Assembly (NCBI RefSeq): GCF_015710975.1 | Contig: NZ_CP049783.1 | Span: forward strand, 2,952,001 to 3,016,000 | Length of the DNA stretch: 64,000 nucleotides | Reading direction: 5' to 3' | From: Paenibacillus polymyxa | GTDB lineage: Bacteria > Bacillota > Bacilli > Paenibacillales > Paenibacillaceae | Shown here: one piece after another, positions 17,923 through 26,323 of the stretch | Numbering within the stretch: position 1 is the first letter of the stretch | Layout: the number at the start of each line of letters is the position of its first letter | The notes under the pieces: model-generated | What the model saw: only the letters and a program-made list of their open reading frames with translations | Told to the model about the DNA's origin: nothing | Database searches by the model: none | Position numbers and translations under genes: made by a program

Positions 17923-18159
17923 TTATTGACCTGAACGACCTGATAATTGCTGTTCGGCCAGCTGTACTAAGCGTTTAGTGATATAGCCTCCCAGAGACCC
18001 AGCTTCACGGGACGGCATATCACCATAGTAACCGTCTGCCGGAATGGTGATGCCCAGTTCTTGCGCAGCTTCATATTTCAATTGTTGCAATGCGTTGTTG
18101 GCTTGAGGAACGACCAGAGTATTGCTACGACGTCCTCTGCCTTGATTGGCTTCATACAT
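17923..18159 (-). CDS. Alpha/beta-type small acid-soluble spore protein
   Basis: DNA-coating spore protein of 78 residues. It has both family signatures: the helix with the GPR protease site (QLKYEAAQELGI) and the C-terminal GSLGGYITKRLVQLAE. The N-terminal MYEANQGRGRRSN is longer and more basic than average. A GGAGGTG ribosome site precedes the ATG and a sigma-G promoter lies just upstream. It saturates and protects DNA in the dormant spore and is degraded at germination. Confidence 0.97.
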   Translation of the reverse strand: MYEANQGRGRRSNTLVVPQANNALQQLKYEAAQELGITIPADGYYGDMPSREAGSLGGYITKRLVQLAEQQLSGRSGQ

Positions 18160-18190
18160 GTGTAGTCACCTCCTTCGGCTGTGATGAGGT

Positions 18191-18219
18191 TAGTATGCGA
18201 CAGAGTTATGAAAATATGC
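18191..18219 (-). promoter_or_regulatory. Sigma-G promoter of the SASP gene
   Basis: On the minus strand GCATA, 17 bases and CATACTA match the forespore sigma-G elements. The position, about 35 bases before the start codon, is as expected for SASP genes. Confidence 0.75.
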
Positions 18220-18249
18220 GCCGAAGGAAGAAAAGTGACTATAGGGAAA

Positions 18250-19215
18250 TTAAGGATATATGATATGAATCTGAGTTTTGAGGTCGATGGATTGTTGAGG
18301 CTCAAGACGAATCAGCCCACCATCTCCGACTGGGTCAGGAAAATTGGGAGCATCAGATAGCCAGGTATAAGGCTCAATGCAAAGATACTGATCGCATTCC
18401 CCTTTGGTATATAGTACCCAATACTTAAAGTATTGCTCATCTGCGGTGTAGCGGATTTGATAGCCATCATCACGAGTCAAAACAGCTTCAGCAGGGCCTT
18501 CCGCTGCTCGCAGCACAGTATCCAAATTTGTTCCTTTCAAAGATAAACCTGAGGAGAGCTGTTCCAAATGATCTAAAGAAGTAATGACACCTGTAGGCAG
18601 CTGCTCAGCATCCTGTTCATATACTCCATTCACCGGCAGCTTCAGGCGCCAGCGCTGAGGTTCTCCATCCACCATAAACCAAGTGTGGTATCCCAAGCCG
18701 AATGGGGCTGTTTTTTCACCTAGATTAGTGACGCGCAGCGTTTGGCTTAATACAGTTCCCTGCAAACGATATGTCATTTCCAGCCGCAAAGGAATGGGGT
18801 ATTGTTCCATCCAGTGCGGATCACTTTCTGTCAGAAACTCGGTTGTTACGCTGCAACCTTCTTCATCCTCTTCAATATCGCTGCAACGCCAGGATTGATT
18901 ACGGTGCAGACCGTGTATATGATTGTCGTTGGCTGTATTACGGTCAAACTGATATGGGACGCCGTCAAACTCAAATTGTCCTTTGCGAATTCGGCCAGGA
19001 GGAATCAAAATGGGTAAGCCAAAATGATATGGCTTTTGTAAATAAAATGCCAATTCTTCCTCGCCAGGTCGACGTACGATATCCCGGTTCAGCTTCAGAT
19101 CACGCACGGAGATAATATTATTCCCCAGACGAGGGATCATTGTAACTTCCAATTCACCACTATGTAAAACATACGTGTCGTAACCGTTCCAGTGTTCTTT
19201 GGTCACTTGTTTCAT
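18250..19215 (-). CDS. Aldose 1-epimerase family protein
   Basis: Galactose-mutarotase-like beta-sandwich enzyme, 321 residues, cytoplasmic. Landmarks are MIPRLGNNIISVRDLKLNRD, the GLPILIPPGRI loop, NHIHGLHRNQSW with a catalytic His, and GLGYHTWFMV with the second conserved His. The late ECDQYLCIEPYTWLSDAPN holds the conserved Glu. I chose ATG 19215 because the CAAAGGAGC site is too close to the alternative ATG at 19221. The sugar substrate is not evident; no sugar genes adjoin. Confidence 0.9.
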   Translation of the reverse strand: MKQVTKEHWNGYDTYVLHSGELEVTMIPRLGNNIISVRDLKLNRDIVRRPGEEELAFYLQKPYHFGLPILIPPGRIRKGQFEFDGVPYQFDRNTANDNHIHGLHRNQSWRCSDIEEDEEGCSVTTEFLTESDPHWMEQYPIPLRLEMTYRLQGTVLSQTLRVTNLGEKTAPFGLGYHTWFMVDGEPQRWRLKLPVNGVYEQDAEQLPTGVITSLDHLEQLSSGLSLKGTNLDTVLRAAEGPAEAVLTRDDGYQIRYTADEQYFKYWVLYTKGECDQYLCIEPYTWLSDAPNFPDPVGDGGLIRLEPQQSIDLKTQIHIIYP

Positions 19216-19300
19216 ATTCATGCTCCTTTGTCCACTATAATCGGTTGAAGCTTCGTGTCATTATGATAACAGATTTTTGGTCATATGGCACAATCGTCAT

Positions 19301-19329
19301 TTGACAATAACAGTAAGCGGAATTATCAT
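19301..19329 (+). promoter_or_regulatory. Sigma-A promoter of trpS
   Basis: TTGACA (19301-19306), 17 bases, TATCAT (19324-19329). Transcription would start near 19336, at the beginning of the T-box leader. Confidence 0.8.
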
Positions 19330-19335
19330 TAATGT

Positions 19336-19635
19336 AGCTTAGAAAGAAATGACATGGATAACACGATGATGAGGACAAGTAAGCTTTTGCATAAGCTCTT
19401 CAGAAAGCCGGTGGTGGATGAGAATCGGCGAGCCTGCACTGCTGAATGGACCTTGGAGTGCCGCACAGAACAGGATTTTACTTTCCTCAGTATGACGGCC
19501 GATTGCTCCTCGTTAACGGAGCTTCAAGATTGCAGCGGCCACGTAGGATAGCTCCGACAACTCATAGGCTGACAGCAATGAATAAGGGTGGTACCACGGT
19601 CTCGCGTCCCTTGAGGATGCGGGGCCTTTTTGCGT
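19336..19635 (+). promoter_or_regulatory. T-box riboswitch (tryptophan) before trpS
   Basis: Leader RNA that senses uncharged tRNA-Trp. The T-box core AATAAGGGTGGTACCACGG is at 19581-19599. The terminator GGTCTCGCGTCC (19598-19609) pairs with GGATGCGGGGCC (19615-19626) before TTTTT; the T-box sequence would form the competing antiterminator. A TGG triplet at 19447-19449, on the 3' side of Stem I and followed by a purine, is the likely Trp specifier codon; I have not folded Stem I. No protein is encoded in this 450-base stretch between the epimerase and trpS. Confidence 0.93.
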
Positions 19636-19669
19636 TCTAAAATATTGAAATAATCGGAGGAGGAAGAAT

Positions 19670-20659
19670 ATGAAAACCGTACTTTCAGGTATTCAGCCTA
19701 GTGGACAACTTACTTTGGGTAATTACATCGGCGCAATGAAAAACTTTGTCAAATTGCAAGAGGATCATCAATGTTACTTTATGGTCGTAGACCTTCATGC
19801 GATTACTGTACCGCAGGAACCAGCTCAATTACGTGAGCAGTCGGAGGCGGTAGCGGCATTATTTATCGCAGCGGGTATTAACCCAGAGAAATCCAATGTC
19901 TTTTTACAATCCCATGTTCCTCAGCACGCTGAGCTGGGATGGTTGATGACAACACTGACGAATATGGGCGAGCTGGAGCGTATGACTCAGTTTAAGGACA
20001 AAGCCGCTGGCAAGGATTCCGTAGGGGCAGGGCTGTTCGTATATCCGTCATTGATGGCAGCTGACATTTTGCTCTACAATGCGGACCTTGTCCCAGTAGG
20101 CGACGACCAAAAACAGCATCTGGAGCTGACACGTGATTTAGCGGGCCGCTTTAATCACCGTTATGGAGATTATTTTACTGTTCCGGAGCCGTATATCCCT
20201 GAAGTAGGGGCGAGAATTATGTCCCTGGATGATGCATCCAAGAAAATGAGTAAGAGTAATCCGAATGCAGGCAGTTTTATTGCACTGCTGGACGATCCAA
20301 AAGTCATACGCAAAAAAATCAGCCGCGCTACTACCGATTCGGGCAGTGAGGTTAGATATGATCCAGCCAATAAACCGGAAATTAGTAATCTGATGGGCAT
20401 TTACAGCCAATGTTCCGGTTTGTCGCTCCAAGAAGTGCAGGATCGCTATGAAGGCCAAATGTACGGGACATTTAAAAAAGAACTGGCAGAGACGGTTGTA
20501 GCTATGCTTGAACCGATTCAGCAGCGCTATCGCGATATCCGGGAATCCGGTGAAATTGGACATATTTTAGCCCAATCCGCAGAGCGTGCTCAAGAAGCTG
20601 CTGAAGTCACGCTGTCTGCGGTCAAAGAGCGCATGGGCTTTTTGCCACGTCTACGCTAG
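19670..20659 (+). CDS. trpS: Tryptophan-tRNA ligase
   Basis: Class I aminoacyl-tRNA synthetase charging tRNA-Trp, 329 residues, the normal bacterial length. The HIGH-like motif is TLGNYIGA within SGIQPSGQLTLGNYIGA, and KMSKS is intact at residues 192-196 (KKMSKSNPN). The tryptophan-binding region DLHAITVPQ and the dimer segment ADILLYNADLVPVGDDQKQH are present. GGAGGAGGAAG precedes the ATG. Expression is set by the T-box leader directly upstream. Confidence 0.97.
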   Translation: MKTVLSGIQPSGQLTLGNYIGAMKNFVKLQEDHQCYFMVVDLHAITVPQEPAQLREQSEAVAALFIAAGINPEKSNVFLQSHVPQHAELGWLMTTLTNMGELERMTQFKDKAAGKDSVGAGLFVYPSLMAADILLYNADLVPVGDDQKQHLELTRDLAGRFNHRYGDYFTVPEPYIPEVGARIMSLDDASKKMSKSNPNAGSFIALLDDPKVIRKKISRATTDSGSEVRYDPANKPEISNLMGIYSQCSGLSLQEVQDRYEGQMYGTFKKELAETVVAMLEPIQQRYRDIRESGEIGHILAQSAERAQEAAEVTLSAVKERMGFLPRLR

Positions 20660-20701
20660 AGTCAATTGAAGACAGACAGATGGGGTCTTCTACAAATTAA
20701 C

Positions 20702-20869
20702 TTAAGAACGGCGTTGTCGGGCCTTGATTACGAAGCCCCAGCCGATATTACCGACAGATAAAAGTCCCAGTAATATAGCAAGCCATGCAGAATAGCTGAT
20801 GGATATAGCGGCTGCTGTCAGCAGAACAATGGATGAAACGGCGAACCATAGGGATAGACCTTTGCTCAT
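20702..20869 (-). CDS. Small membrane protein, 55 residues
   Basis: Two hydrophobic helices (LSLWFAVSSIVLLTAAAISI and SAWLAILLGLLSVGNIGWGF) and a basic C-terminus, KARQRRS. The ATG at 20869 has a GGAGG site 7-8 bases upstream; a longer in-frame start at 20965 would run through that site. It is divergent from the SASP gene at 20990. No family recognised. Confidence 0.65.
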   Translation of the reverse strand: MSKGLSLWFAVSSIVLLTAAAISISYSAWLAILLGLLSVGNIGWGFVIKARQRRS

Positions 20870-20905
20870 GGTAAAAACCTCCAGCCTTCGAATGTTGAAT
20901 TTCAG

Positions 20906-20934
20906 GAATAAGTAGATGTAAGTGAGCCATAATA
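20906..20934 (+). promoter_or_regulatory. Sigma-G promoter of the second SASP gene
   Basis: GAATA (20906-20910), 17 bases, CATAATA (20928-20934): a good forespore sigma-G match 55 bases before the SASP start. Confidence 0.75.
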
Positions 20935-20989
20935 ATCTTGCAAGCTTGCAATGAACCTCACTCACAAAGAACTGAAAGGAGATTCAAAT

Positions 20990-21211
20990 ATGAGCAGACG
21001 TCGTTCAAACAACCTGCAAGTACCGCAGGCCAACGCCGCTTTACAACAATTAAAATATGAGGCAGCTCAAGAACTTGGCATCACCATCCCTCAGGACGGT
21101 TACTTCGGTAATGTCGTTTCCCGCGAAACAGGTTCTCTTGGGGGATACATCACGAAAAAGCTGGTCCAACAAGCAGAACAATCCTTGTCGGGCAGCAGCC
21201 GCTTGCAGTAA
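20990..21211 (+). CDS. Alpha/beta-type small acid-soluble spore protein
   Basis: Second SASP of the window, 73 residues, a close paralogue of the one at 17923-18159. It has LQQLKYEAAQELGITIPQDG (GPR cleavage region) and GSLGGYITKKLVQQAEQSL. The ATG at 20990 follows AAAGGAGA by 7 bases; the upstream in-frame start at 20951 lacks a ribosome site. It coats and straightens spore DNA. Confidence 0.97.
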   Translation: MSRRRSNNLQVPQANAALQQLKYEAAQELGITIPQDGYFGNVVSRETGSLGGYITKKLVQQAEQSLSGSSRLQ

Positions 21212-21267
21212 TACACATAAACACTCCCATCTTGGAAGCTGTATTATGAGCAGCTGTGATGAAGAAA

Positions 21268-21300
21268 ATCCGGAGCAAACATGCTCCGGATTTTTTTGCG
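21268..21300 (+). terminator. Terminator of the SASP gene
   Basis: AATCCGGAGCA pairs with TGCTCCGGATT across a short loop, followed by TTTTTT. Confidence 0.85.
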
Positions 21301-21382
21301 CATGTTTATGACCATTGTGAATCACGTTAGTCTGCTTCGTCAAGAGGGCGCTTTCATGAAATGCTTTTTTTACGGGAATAGT

Positions 21383-21424
21383 CAAAAAAACAGCAAGCCC
21401 CCGTTTAAGGGAGACTTGCTGTCT
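21383..21424 (-). terminator. Terminator of the YfhP-like gene
   Basis: On the minus strand ACAGCAAG(T)CTCCCTT folds back on the G-rich GGGGGCTTGCTGT arm, followed by TTTTTTT. Confidence 0.75.
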
Positions 21425-21460
21425 GTAATACACTCGGCCTATTGTTAGCTTGGAAATATT

Positions 21461-22444
21461 TTAATTCGTATGCAAGGAAAGACGTTTTTGCATCTTTTCA
21501 TCACTGAGCCATCCAATATAACTGTTGATCAGTCCGAATTGCTTATCCATCGCGACCACCGCCACAAATGGATATTGCCTCCGGTGTCGATACCTGACGT
21601 CTCCCCATCGCACAATATAGCCCCACTCCAGTTCTTCCACCTCGGCAACGGCAAAGGAGGAAAAATAGCGAAATGCTTGCACATCGCGATAGGATTTGGA
21701 GGCCTCTACGGCTGGATGTGTGGATGGAGTTGCGTGTTTCGTCCAAAATAAATGCTTGCCATTTAATCCGCCAATGTCATAGCTTCCATTCTGATGAGCT
21801 TTTACCACATGCCACCGGTTCCATGATACCGTGGGAATGATATAATAGGTGTCGCCTTCCTGACGCTTGTTGTCCATATCACGTACCGCTTTTCTGGTAA
21901 TAAAATGACTCCAGGTTCGCCAAATGTAATACAGGCCAATAATGATGTACAGCGTAATAAATAAGGGGGCGGGCGGAACCAATCCGGTGATCCACAGCAT
22001 GATCGCAGCAACATGGGTGCCGAAAATAAAGGGATCAAAAATATGGATGATATTCCAAGATATCCACTTATTCGTAAACGGCCGAAATGCCTGGGTTCCG
22101 TACGTATTGAATAAATCTGTGAATACATGCAGGCAGACGGCAATCGTTACCCATAATGCTACGTGACCTGGGGGCACATCCCTGAAGATCAGGCAAATCA
22201 GTCCCGTTATGGACAAGATCCATATCAACCAGAAGGGGATAGAATGCGACAGTCCACGGTGATTGCGAATATACGCTGCATTATTTTTCAACCGAAGCAA
22301 GGTGTCAAAGTCCGGAGCTTGTGACCCTACGACTGTAGCGAGCAGTATGACCGCTGCTAGCTTGGGATCTCCGGCGACGACAGGATCAGTATAGGCCAGC
22401 CCGGCCAACCCGACTCCCATGACAAAGTGTGTGGCTGTATCCAT
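21461..22444 (-). CDS. YfhP-type membrane-bound metal-dependent hydrolase
   Basis: Membrane protein of 327 residues in the LexA-binding/inner-membrane metal-dependent hydrolase (YdjM/YfhP) family. The signature residues are near the N-terminus: MDTATHFVMGVGLAG, GSQAPDFDTLLR and HRGLSHSIPFW. Four or five hydrophobic helices follow, then a soluble C-terminal domain of about 130 residues. AAAGGAG precedes the ATG. B. subtilis YfhP is reported as a regulator of yfhQ-fhuD; whether it is a hydrolase is unproven. Confidence 0.88.
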   Translation of the reverse strand: MDTATHFVMGVGLAGLAYTDPVVAGDPKLAAVILLATVVGSQAPDFDTLLRLKNNAAYIRNHRGLSHSIPFWLIWILSITGLICLIFRDVPPGHVALWVTIAVCLHVFTDLFNTYGTQAFRPFTNKWISWNIIHIFDPFIFGTHVAAIMLWITGLVPPAPLFITLYIIIGLYYIWRTWSHFITRKAVRDMDNKRQEGDTYYIIPTVSWNRWHVVKAHQNGSYDIGGLNGKHLFWTKHATPSTHPAVEASKSYRDVQAFRYFSSFAVAEVEELEWGYIVRWGDVRYRHRRQYPFVAVVAMDKQFGLINSYIGWLSDEKMQKRLSLHTN

Positions 22445-22647
22445 ATCTGTCGCTCCTTTTGTATTGTTTCCTGTACTTATTACTACCCAAATTTACTGTA
22501 AACGATCAGCAGGGGTGATTTGCCATCTGAATTGTGAACGTTTTGTGCGTTTTCTGTCAAACTTTTTGGGGTAGGTATATGATAAAATTTATATCGGAGT
22601 TCAACTTACTCCCGAATTCATACATCTCTAAGGGGGAGTTACTCACA

Positions 22648-23592
22648 ATGGATAATATTAGTTATAAGACTTCTTCGGATGCGGCTACCTATTCTGTAAA
22701 ATCTAAACCACCCGGCAAGGCGGGCACTTGGAAAGATTTTATTACAGTTACCAAGCCAGGCATCCTTCGTACTAATCTGGTTGCAGCCTTCGGTGGTTTT
22801 TGGTTGGCATCGCAATGGGACGTTGACTATATAAAGTTAATTCTTACACTCTTAGGTACAATGCTGGTTATGGCGTCTTCTTGTGTCTTTAACAACTACT
22901 TTGACCGTGAGTTGGATTTGAAGATGGAGCGCACACGTAATCGCTCACTGCCAACAGGACGTCTGACCCCTACAACGGTGTTGTCATACGCTATTATTTT
23001 GGGTATTGTCGGCTTGGCTGTTTTATTCTTCTTCTCTGGTGTGAAGGCAGGACTACTGGGCATATTGGGTATGTTTGTCTACGTTGGCATCTATACACTC
23101 TGGTTGAAACGTTCATCTACATGGAGTACATCCATTGGCGGTATTTCTGGAGCTATGCCTCCGGTAATTGGTTATGTTGCCGCATCGGGCCGTATTGACA
23201 TGGGTGCTTGGCTCTTATTCGCACTATTGTTCTTATGGCAACCTCCTCACTTCTGGGCACTTGCCATTCGCAGAGTTGAGGAATATCGCGCAGCAGGATT
23301 TCCATTGCTGCCAGTCGTGAAAGGCATCCATCGGACTAAGATTCAGATGATTCCTTATATTGTGCTGCTGATCCCGGTACCCATCCTTATGTATGCTTAT
23401 GGATATGCCGGTATGATTTTTATGATCGTGTCCGTGTTACTGTCCGTGCTTTGGGCGTTTTATGCCTTTAAAGGCTTTACGATTAAGGAAGAAGAAACGG
23501 ATTCGTGGGCAAAAAAAGTATTTTTCTTTTCCATTAACCATTTGACACTCAGCTTCTTGCTGATGATCGTTGATACGGTTCATAAGTTCTAA
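22648..23592 (+). CDS. ctaB: Protoheme IX farnesyltransferase (heme O synthase)
   Basis: UbiA-family prenyltransferase that farnesylates heme B to heme O for the cytochrome oxidase. The 314-residue protein has 7-9 membrane helices, the first Asp-rich motif NNYFDRELDLKMERTRNRSL and the second loop containing QPPHFWALAIRR. ATG 22648 follows AAGGGGGAG; the longer in-frame start at 22534 has no site. The partner heme A synthase ctaA is 14 kb away at 37066, not adjacent as in B. subtilis. Confidence 0.95.
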   Translation: MDNISYKTSSDAATYSVKSKPPGKAGTWKDFITVTKPGILRTNLVAAFGGFWLASQWDVDYIKLILTLLGTMLVMASSCVFNNYFDRELDLKMERTRNRSLPTGRLTPTTVLSYAIILGIVGLAVLFFFSGVKAGLLGILGMFVYVGIYTLWLKRSSTWSTSIGGISGAMPPVIGYVAASGRIDMGAWLLFALLFLWQPPHFWALAIRRVEEYRAAGFPLLPVVKGIHRTKIQMIPYIVLLIPVPILMYAYGYAGMIFMIVSVLLSVLWAFYAFKGFTIKEEETDSWAKKVFFFSINHLTLSFLLMIVDTVHKF

Positions 23593-23618
23593 TACCAATC
23601 TTAGAAGCTGTACTATAT

Positions 23619-23665
23619 AGAGCTGTCCAACAGGCATGAAATTGACCTGAGGACAGCTCTTTTGT
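23619..23665 (+). terminator. Terminator of ctaB
   Basis: AGAGCTGTCC (23619-23628) pairs with GGACAGCTCT (23651-23660) and is followed by TTTTG. Confidence 0.8.
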
Positions 23666-23676
23666 TATTTGCAGGA

Positions 23677-24018
23677 CTAAAGAACAGGAGGGTATACAAT
23701 GTATTCCTCAAGCCCTGCTTTTTCCAGCTGGGCAATTACATATTCATCTGGAGTACCTTCTACGCCTGCATAGCCTTTGCGTGTATACATATGAAGGGCA
23801 TCCGGAAAAGCGTCTGCAAGCACACCTCTTATTTTTTTCCCTGAGCTGTCGTTGTCCATAAATAAAAATATTTCGTCATGCTTGGTCCGCTGGCGGAGGG
23901 ATTCTAATTTTATTGAGTTTAGTGTGCCGAAGGTGCATAAAATGTTGACCTCCGGATCGAGTAATCGGCGGAGTTTACTGCGGTCATTTTTTCCTTCGAC
24001 AATCACGGTTATCGCCAT
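23677..24018 (-). CDS. Small Toprim-domain protein (YusF-like)
   Basis: A 113-residue protein made of one Toprim fold: the catalytic Glu in VIVEGKNDRSKL at the N-terminus and the DxD pair in FLFMDNDSSGKKIR near residue 52. Toprim domains occur in primases, topoisomerases and RNase M5; this stand-alone form resembles B. subtilis YusF and the catalytic half of RNase M5. The ATG at 24018 has a GGGGTGAG site; the longer frame to 24258 would overlap the micro-protein below. The substrate is unknown. Confidence 0.83.
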   Translation of the reverse strand: MAITVIVEGKNDRSKLRRLLDPEVNILCTFGTLNSIKLESLRQRTKHDEIFLFMDNDSSGKKIRGVLADAFPDALHMYTRKGYAGVEGTPDEYVIAQLEKAGLEEYIVYPPVL

Positions 24019-24123
24019 TTTGCTCACCCCTTGCTTGATGCCTGTGCTCGAAATTCCCCGGGAAATGAAAGAATATGTGTATAGTTTAGCTCTAAAAGGG
24101 GTTCTCATGCAAAAAACAACAAA

Positions 24124-24148
24124 ACAGCCTGCCGTAAGTGGCAGGCAT
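24124..24148 (-). terminator. Terminator of the YjcZ-like gene
   Basis: GCCTGCC and GGCAGGC form a perfect stem; on the minus strand it is followed by TGTTTTGTTGTTTTTT. Confidence 0.8.
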
Positions 24149-24184
24149 GGGTTACAAAGCCGGATGTTAGGGCTAATTAGAACA

Positions 24185-24295
24185 TTAGAACCAGCAAGTA
24201 CGAAGAATGATGACGAGCAGAATATAAAGAACAAGAATGGTACCAGTTGAAGTTCCAAAAACAGGGCAAGGGCTTACAGGATGACAGTGGCTCAT
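24185..24295 (-). CDS. YjcZ-type tiny sporulation membrane protein
   Basis: A 36-residue frame starting MSHCHPVSPCPVFG and ending in one hydrophobic helix, TILVLYILLVIILRTCWF. This is the shape of the YjcZ/tiny-transmembrane spore proteins of Bacillales (short polar head, then an LFILLIIV-like helix). GGGAGGTG lies 8 bases before the ATG, a sigma-K-like promoter is at 24335-24361 and a terminator follows. It has three Cys, unusual for the family. The role in the spore is unknown. Confidence 0.75.
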   Translation of the reverse strand: MSHCHPVSPCPVFGTSTGTILVLYILLVIILRTCWF

Positions 24296-24334
24296 GGGCT
24301 GCACCTCCCTTTGTATTGAATTGTTCAGTCAAAT

Positions 24335-24361
24335 TAGTCTATGAGGAGCAGGGTATTAGGT
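24335..24361 (-). promoter_or_regulatory. Sigma-K-like promoter of the YjcZ-type gene
   Basis: On the minus strand AC, 16 bases, CATAGACTA fits the mother-cell sigma-K pattern AC-N16/17-CATANNNTA, 40 bases before the start codon. Confidence 0.55.
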
Positions 24362-24433
24362 ACTGTGCGTAAGCCCTCTAGAACGTATTTTGGGCTTTAA
24401 AGGTAGCATCTCAGCATGGCCCCTTAGTTATAA

Positions 24434-25602
24434 TTAGGAATGGTAAGGACCCGAGGTAGATAGTGGTGGTGTAGGAGATAATCGCTGAACAGGAACGAAT
24501 AGTAGACCAGTCATCAAAATTAGAAATGCGATAAAAAAAGGAGATATGTGATCCGGAAGCTGGCCCGCCAGTACAGGCCCGGCAAAGGAGCCGATAGACG
24601 TTGCAATGGATTGTAGGGCAAAGGTTTTGCCCAATCGAGCCCCTCCGATTCGTATGAAAAGAGAGGCCAGCGCTGGAAAAATGATGCCTTTGGCTGTTCC
24701 CAAAATAAACAGGATGATGCCTATGGTCGCTTCAGGCGTGGTGGCGAGTGCGTAGAAGCTTAAAGACATCAGAATAATGCCGCAAATTAACCTTACCATC
24801 GGTGAATATTTGTTCAGAAAAAGCAAACTGAGCGTACAGAGTGCTCCCAAACTGATGATGGAAAAGAGCAATCCGGTGGACATCATGGACGCAGAACCGT
24901 TATTTCGTAATGGGATCTCGTAAAATAAAATGCCTTGTGCGCACGCCAAAACAAAAGGTAGAAGCAGATAACGCCAATTGAAGGGTAACCGCGTCTGTGC
25001 TGCTGACTGTGGAGCAGGTGTCGTATGACCATCAGATAATTGGGCCTGTGGAGCGGGTGCTTTTTTGGGTAAGGTGAAATAAGCCATAAGCCCCGTGATT
25101 ACGAGAATGATACCAAGGGAGCTAAATGTCTCGCTAAAGCCAAAGCTGGCTACGATAAATGCGCCTGCAGCTGGAGATAGAACTGAGGCCAACGTATGGA
25201 CAACACCATGTCCCGACATATATTTGCCCTGCGTAACCGGATGATCGGACAGTTGCGCCAGCATGGCCAGACAGGCTGGAGATAAAAAGGCCAACACATA
25301 ACCACTAATCGCACGCAGAAAAAGCAATTCCCACGGTGTATGGATGTACGATTGAATGATCAGGATGATGCCTGCAGCTGTCAGGCTGAACATAATATAT
25401 CGGCGACTGCCGTGTTTGTCGACTTTGGGACCTGCCATTAAATTGCCAGGCAGGTGAGTCAGAGAGTAAATTCCCATCATCCAACCGATAAAGGTAGGAG
25501 CTGCCCCCAGAGAGATGGCGAATGGTGTCAAAATAGGATATTGTGCATGCAGATCAAAAAGGCAATGAACAAGAAGAGATACAGCCAGAGGGCTGTTTTC
25601 AT
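24434..25602 (-). pseudogene. MFS transporter, frameshifted near its start at an A5 run
   Basis: Major facilitator superfamily permease with about 12 membrane helices. The conserved loop between helices 2 and 3 is GPKVDKHGSRRYIM. The uninterrupted frame begins only at a TTG (25531), inside helix 1. Upstream, an ATG at 25602 behind GGAAAGGGGG encodes MKTALWLYLFLFIAF and then shifts. Adding one base to the A5 run at 25556-25560 (T5 on the coding strand) gives FFDLHAQYPILTPFAISLG and a full 389-residue protein. The substrate is not evident; multidrug or sugar efflux are options. Confidence 0.83.
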
Positions 25603-25740
25603 GTGATTGACCCCCTTTCCTAAATGTAAACTTTCATGTTACTTCGTATTGGCCCTTCCTAAGTTGTACGCCAGATTGGACGAACATAGACCACTTTGTG
25701 TGGACAAGAATTGAAAGACAAGGTATGTATAAGACCTAAG

Positions 25741-25770
25741 CTGACAGGACATTGCGTAATCATGTATAAT
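25741..25770 (+). promoter_or_regulatory. Promoter of the membrane protein/transglutaminase/PBP operon
   Basis: CTGACA (25741-25746), 18 bases, TATAAT (25765-25770), about 55 bases before the first start codon. Confidence 0.7.
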
Positions 25771-25824
25771 TACAGAGACAATTTTGCAATTTGAATCATG
25801 TAGTTGGAAACGGGAGTGTAGCGA

Positions 25825-26307
25825 ATGGATAAGAACGTCTGGTCAGAGTTTTTGGAACATAATTGGCAGATCGTTCAGGATAACTGGCTGTATATAGTGA
25901 TTGGGCTTGTCCTATTGTTAGTCATATTGAAGATTGTAAGAACTCTCGTAAAATGGCTGATCGTCATTATTGTGATTGCAGGCTTGCTAGTCTACAGTGG
26001 TATTTCCTTTGAACAGGTTGGCAAGGTCGTGACTCAGGCAAAGGATGACGCAATTAACAAGGTTCAGAGCGAGGCTTTGAACATGATGATAAAAGAGGGG
26101 CAAAATGCCAAATACACCTCCAACGGAGATGGTACATTTACAGTGACCAGTTCCAACCTGGAAGTAAAAGGTCCGTTTGAGGGGAACAAGGTCAAGGTAT
26201 GGTTTCAGGGAATGTCGCTGGGCGAATGGAGTATGAGTGACACAGTCAAGAAATATATCGAAAGTGCGAAAGACTTGGCTGCTGCACAGCCGCCACAGTC
26301 GCCGTAA
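25825..26307 (+). CDS. Membrane-anchored hypothetical protein, 160 residues
   Basis: Two closely spaced hydrophobic helices near residues 20-60 (WLYIVIGLVLLLVILKIV; WLIVIIVIAGLLVYSGI), then a soluble region of ~100 residues with an amphipathic VGKVVTQAKDDAINKVQ and a strand-rich KYTSNGDGTFTVTSSNLEVK. The end is Ala/Pro/Gln rich. GGGAGTG precedes the ATG. It is the first gene of a likely operon with the CvpA-transglutaminase gene 16 bases downstream and the PBP genes, which suggests an envelope function. I do not recognise the family. Confidence 0.75.
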   Translation: MDKNVWSEFLEHNWQIVQDNWLYIVIGLVLLLVILKIVRTLVKWLIVIIVIAGLLVYSGISFEQVGKVVTQAKDDAINKVQSEALNMMIKEGQNAKYTSNGDGTFTVTSSNLEVKGPFEGNKVKVWFQGMSLGEWSMSDTVKKYIESAKDLAAAQPPQSP

Positions 26308-26323
26308 AGACAGGAGGAACACA

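Noticed and set aside
19354..19640. Two short frames upstream of trpS
   Set aside because: They lie within the T-box leader RNA and have no ribosome site.
25531..25533. TTG at 25531 as the natural start of the MFS gene
   Set aside because: It falls inside helix 1, has no ribosome site, and a proper start lies upstream in a frame one base away.
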